Assembly: GCA_012520725.1 (NCBI GenBank)
Contig: JAAYNQ010000125.1
Coordinates: forward strand, 1-35,802
Reading direction: 5' to 3'
From: Syntrophomonadaceae bacterium
GTDB taxonomy: Bacteria; Bacillota; Syntrophomonadia; Syntrophomonadales; Syntrophomonadaceae
Length of the DNA: 35,802 nt
The translations under genes were made by a program, and so were the position numbers. Shown one piece after another: positions 34,901-35,802 of the stretch. Under the pieces are notes generated by a model. The model saw only the letters and a list, made by a program, of their open reading frames with translations, did not search any database and was not told where the DNA came from. Positions within the stretch are counted from its first letter, which is position 1, and every line of letters begins with the position of its first letter.

Positions 34901-35802
34901 GAATAACGACAACAATGATAATGACAACAACGACGAAGATTCCCGGGACCGGAAAAAGAAAAAGATAGCTGATCCCACCTGGATTTGGGATCCCAGCGGT
35001 ACTGTCTATGAGGCGGTTCCCGAAAATCCTTTAGCCGGGGTGCGGGCTACCATCTATGAGCAGGTCCTTGGGCAGGACGGCACAGTCAGCATGATGCCCT
35101 GGAACTCTCAATGGTATGGGCAGGAAAACCCCCTGTATACGGGGAGCAATGGCTATTACGGCTGGGATGTGCCTCCGGGTGAGTGGCAGGTGGTTTACGA
35201 GAAGGATGGTTATATCAGAGCTCAGAGTGAAGTGATGACGGTACCACCGCCCCGGACTAATGTAGATATTGGTATGAAGAGTCTAGCAGTGCCTGCGGTG
35301 CAAGCGGTAACTGCAGCAGGTGGAGGAAGCCATGTGGACATCAGCTTTGACCGCTACATGCTGGCAGGTACTTTGAATACCGGCGCCATCAGTCTTGTTT
35401 CCATAGGTGGAGAAGAGTCAGAATTTGTACGAGGTCAGGTCTATGGAGTAGAAACTGTCATTGATCCTCAAAACAGTGGAATCCTGTTGACCAGGAAAGC
35501 TCGTTTTGAGCCGGAAGAACCTCTTACAGTGGGAAATGTCTATCAGGTACTGGTCAGAGGAGCCGTCCAGAGCTATGCCGGTATTCCTATGGGAAATGAT
35601 TACCAGGTGAACGTGACGGTCCCAGGAGAAATTCCTCCTGTTGGAGAAGTGAGCAATGCCCAGGCTGTTGCCGGTGATCAGATGATTACTGTTTCCTGGA
35701 GTGATCCAGGGGCAGAAAACCTAAGTCAAATTAAGCTTTACTGGAAAGCTGTAGGAGCAGGAGAAGATCTGGGTACCCAATCTCTAGATAAAGGTGCGCT
35801 GA
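25989..35802 (+). CDS. Giant exported subtilisin-family (S8) serine protease, multi-domain, 3' end beyond window
   Basis: The frame stays open to the window edge, 3271 codons so far. A signal peptide (about residues 1-35, basic KGFSRKGK then a hydrophobic stretch) is followed by an inhibitory prodomain with VKPGEIIVCY. The S8 domain has a complete triad: D231 in AILDTGVD, H266 in SSHGTLVAG and S425 in GTSAAAPLVAG, with N362 (AAAGNEG) as the oxyanion residue. Many beta-sandwich regions follow, including an Ig-like segment, two FN3 domains (about 1588-1673 and 1679-1778) and carboxypeptidase-regulatory-like domains (about 1984-2164). A hydrophobic stretch near 2905-2945 precedes a Asn/Asp/Lys-rich linker. 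An SbsA-like Ig domain (about 3098-3215) and the start of another FN3 come last. The GTG (or the adjacent TTG at 25986) follows GAGAGGG. Confidence 0.88.
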   Translation, partial: MTKGFSRKGKQVLSIIIATLFLFQTIPFPGAFSAASIPEPSLASIIEAQPPGKEARVLDQHESEQVIELSSVPTGEDNGSQASEEMLVEEKEGTVHTQELPIRFATAEVEPLDAVNSQEARVKPGEIIVCYKEQKSTRFAAQANGRNVASVVYASPDVGLEETLAQLRQDPNVLYAEPNYEMYALTAPNDPRYGEQWGLQRIKAEGAWADAEYILDENSADAASVTIAILDTGVDSSHEDLSGQVLSGYNVLNGSTNAEDDSASSHGTLVAGIAAAFTNNQTGIAGAAGSYPVRVLPVKVLDSAGIGSMYDVAQGICWAVDNGAKIINLSLGARLPDYPVTLAEAIQYAQERGVLVVAAAGNEGKEVQGFYPACLPGVVSVMASDKNNYRASFSNYGGIVEVIAPGVDILSTARGNAYSKITGTSAAAPLVAGAAAMLWSALPDKTPAELSDALINAREQNGVFDAKLALYKLQYPQYYSYATMVEPADNSRVGGTVTLTAKVFNPNNAERVDFILETEDWSQEEQVLGTVQPIPDSGLCSLAWDTTTYPDGRYYVVARVDGSPAYGISLTVANQTAGGLSLSIKKPDGEPAAGAKVTVFHAIQDGGPGKYRLMEERDYQPAYQGAADQEGRVNLPATLAINGNEFLVVAQGTEPHFLYHRLLRSPGIYELDPTQDPLLAQPVTVTARKVEGDPLAGALLLAKLIDVELPEYSYLETSGIISEILITQLSASGTGQVWLTPGNYEFQCVSPEYAYFLRQNCTVGERPQDFFLLPKAEDVARVSLPEGDFLQIGIQLRDEQAGAFIGFDSIPGDRVLTVTPGRYTALIDTIRRDLNNYDWYLERLTPPFDLQKGEIHEISLGEGFKGELKKFYEDREYFTTDETAYFKLRFFDGSAGDTGNVITYLGYQAASLSGLGSATGSAKPAAVIKPASAGKALGTEADLEGSEGLAERKMLCFNPVSGAFEIAGRIGTQTNAYLEIEDEQGAVVAYRNFSNWWNHPWDTWDFGLLGSWYPYSPGIYHALAKLTAGPFAVGSPGGIISSDPLSFEVREPDTGEPSEEAGLRVKICYGGDELASDELVLLEKYGNSYVTVDTWADKVSPDEFAYQYFWPEESGEYAVAIRGYKDSEPFFAFVPFIGGEEPLVVEVDLTGGLHRLLLQLEEGAGGVPSKTSLGIYGRDSSGARGGVTFSTSYYGEVWPVWVPEGSYTVQLGKYATQIASDSSDGNLFHLTRDITVSEEDLEEIPVVLSLDQMVRLTPKVDETEAAVTQGDPSDYLVGGLLLYGQDGGSTPFFWLRQKDQTIYLPAGSYTATGLLIRKHYEGSWHYWLEGELNLTGDRDWLLDDAFTSKLSIDAGEYRGGETLESTHVIQDSKGNRLIAMYMPTGYGMFSNSAPPPVQPQNHGEVAPFLVIREAGGAEVFRAKEAQPNYDILLEWDQYSGVLRPFAPTTSFYQGSFQVPDQLPSGTYQAVLELGAGPEGLLASDPVDFSVRNDQASPRLNSLVPELTNQNTVNISGTAAPGAVVIVSYRLGTGEAVALDPVNADPVTGKFNLEFILPADGSYVFTARAMIGDMQSAESDPVTLVVDRTPPGAPTGFTGTVEDANHITLSWDSSPEPDVVAYRLTRDGTLLAEVPNDGSRVYQDSGLTANTTYNYALVAVDEAGNLSQASGLSIKSGAAGDSIPPAAPAQPQVLYRLGGMADIYWQPTTDNIGVAGYKIFRAMGDGEPEERGSVSADQVLEFQDQGLLAETRYVYTIRAFDGAGNESDPSPAYELTTPALSNSLVSYRFPLDGGRSDLGLVNPGTVITVKLVGEKGRQGSAEVTYILAPDENSATWPEARTVVTPVFLSERVDLPGTYQGTFTVPEGSVEISSITGILTDGAGHESLRQTAANLPLQVAGILRVEISFDDLEQLSGFPLMVESPTTGQSSIRYLDGAAGIYFFSGLKPAEDYSVSLRNNNYRLIINETGIAVPAGREAIIQGEPIKSASLRVQVLDHQGMPVEGAAVSFYNSYTGTSTATTDSAGYAESGSDSLAGEEVSAIVTLSGRSESVPCYNREEAKYTLAAGLNEKVIHLQPLPTGTITGITKLDTTGEPLRGVIVTAAQYLEGKRSLTTTAVSDEEGRYTLTVPTGLVTVSASTSTAKYVEDNVRSVWLSEGGLAELDLTLSAVGKAQVDVTIQTKYIDQEETVIRDMNWATAVHYRLKGTDAMGTISRDYPLQLRGAPGDVLSISVDGVEAFLPQQELKVTLDDKRQGEAIFRLEEQGRIIGRVLDENGRLLDLSDPLLSQYRLFQGRLYELNSSGQRSFVCYVPVNDGSFRITVPRLGRYLLDFYYDPMFSVNSGEHPTYTAVLGPITVNQYQITDLGDVELTYNEATNVRGSLFTSQAEAAPGGMVRLGAEIGLYETMNDWTLQNTVFKLALPAGCQLVEGSMVFDGREINVEMPATAGNPITADLGDVVLKKGQTKVLNCLVLLDDPQQASRLMFGGSLDWNAGAWHKELAATEVRISKLTLNAPAVLVTPETTVSGRGPAGATVRVYDETLLLGETIISPGGYWYLRVTLPDKGNPVRHRLHATSYWQDLDYCSDTLDILFDPDEPVLTEVIIKQGGGPELHFAPTDGVARFPYVVVPNAGGVELTLKFNQANRVKNAEVSVFPYSSPAVKQSNGDFKATVNFYGYQLGAVYLKYETKKDPTELKEMETPTEEQLRNRLSWQLQDLAYETIETEEEKEREGVRPPEDWPEEETPCSAGVKFTLPQLPDIDGRVEMTVARDVTYWPTAEEVQEANETGIPVYGFKMTGSQITVPSNSYTIWVEGYIPQAYLDSAAAEAGMVSATGVGDLAHVGAKVVFTERNGKLFNAADWSMNLKDGLGVPGKLDELGRLVDQAAGCGRLSNMYKDRLDRLATKLMIGEGAKAGMMLGGTLLGPATFGVGTLLIFAASKAMEYAIDKQIEKDIAQVKQDMAKDDECKKDEQNNDNNDNDNNDEDSRDRKKKKIADPTWIWDPSGTVYEAVPENPLAGVRATIYEQVLGQDGTVSMMPWNSQWYGQENPLYTGSNGYYGWDVPPGEWQVVYEKDGYIRAQSEVMTVPPPRTNVDIGMKSLAVPAVQAVTAAGGGSHVDISFDRYMLAGTLNTGAISLVSIGGEESEFVRGQVYGVETVIDPQNSGILLTRKARFEPEEPLTVGNVYQVLVRGAVQSYAGIPMGNDYQVNVTVPGEIPPVGEVSNAQAVAGDQMITVSWSDPGAENLSQIKLYWKAVGAGEDLGTQSLDKGAL

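Noticed and set aside
26199-34978. Many frames of 60-162 residues on both strands across the protease gene
   Set aside because: The plus-strand frame beginning at 25989 is open throughout and encodes recognisable domains. The others lack ribosome binding sites and are compositional shadows.

Overview
This window looks like part of the chromosome of a strictly anaerobic, spore-forming Firmicute close to Syntrophomonas. Three things suggest this. The block from 5.8 to 19.5 kb follows the Bacillus/Clostridia order yqfC-yqfD-phoH-yqfF-ybeY-dgkA-cdd-era-recO-glyQ-glyS-ccpN-yqfL. It carries the sporulation genes yqfC and yqfD. Start codons (ATG/GTG/TTG) and strong AGGAGG ribosome binding sites are typical of low-to-medium GC Clostridia. 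The genus assignment is an inference from gene content and protein style, not a database match.

Region 1 (1-2.8 kb) is the most unusual. A DUF1646-type membrane protein (minus strand, cut by the window edge) and a two-subunit CoA-transferase-fold enzyme (plus strand) are transcribed divergently. Both have sigma-54 type -24/-12 promoters. Between the promoters lie two 36-bp palindromes (TGTCA...TGACA), each about 110-130 bp upstream of one predicted start site, where enhancer sites for a sigma-54 activator would be expected. The alpha subunit has one in-frame TGA at codon 105. It is followed at selenocysteine-insertion distance by a GC-rich hairpin with G in the loop, and family-like sequence continues in the same frame on both sides. 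The beta subunit appears to lack the usual catalytic glutamate. Together these suggest a selenocysteine-containing, non-canonical class I CoA-transferase-fold enzyme.

Region 2 (2.8-5.7 kb) holds a CoA-disulfide/persulfide reductase fused to a rhodanese domain. It is flanked by inverted arrays of an 84-bp palindromic repeat; the right-hand array is a tandem repeat with an exact 122-bp period.

Region 3 (5.8-22.3 kb) is the conserved housekeeping block: sporulation (yqfC, yqfD), RNA/ribosome and cyclic dinucleotide functions (phoH, yqfF, ybeY, era), lipid kinase (dgkA), nucleoside salvage (cdd, deoC), recombination (recO), glycyl-tRNA synthetase under a GGC-specifier T-box (glyQS), then a CcpN-type repressor, the PPDK regulatory kinase/phosphorylase and ppdK, ending in a clear terminator.

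Region 4 (22.4-35.8 kb) is a divergent pair: a 1109-residue MalT/SARP-like STAND regulator (minus strand) and a giant exported subtilisin-family protease (plus strand). The protease frame stays open to the window edge, over 3270 codons, with FN3, carboxypeptidase-regulatory-like and Ig-like domains. The intergenic region contains an 11-bp-spaced direct repeat just upstream of a -10-like element that lacks a good -35, as expected for a SARP-type activator site.
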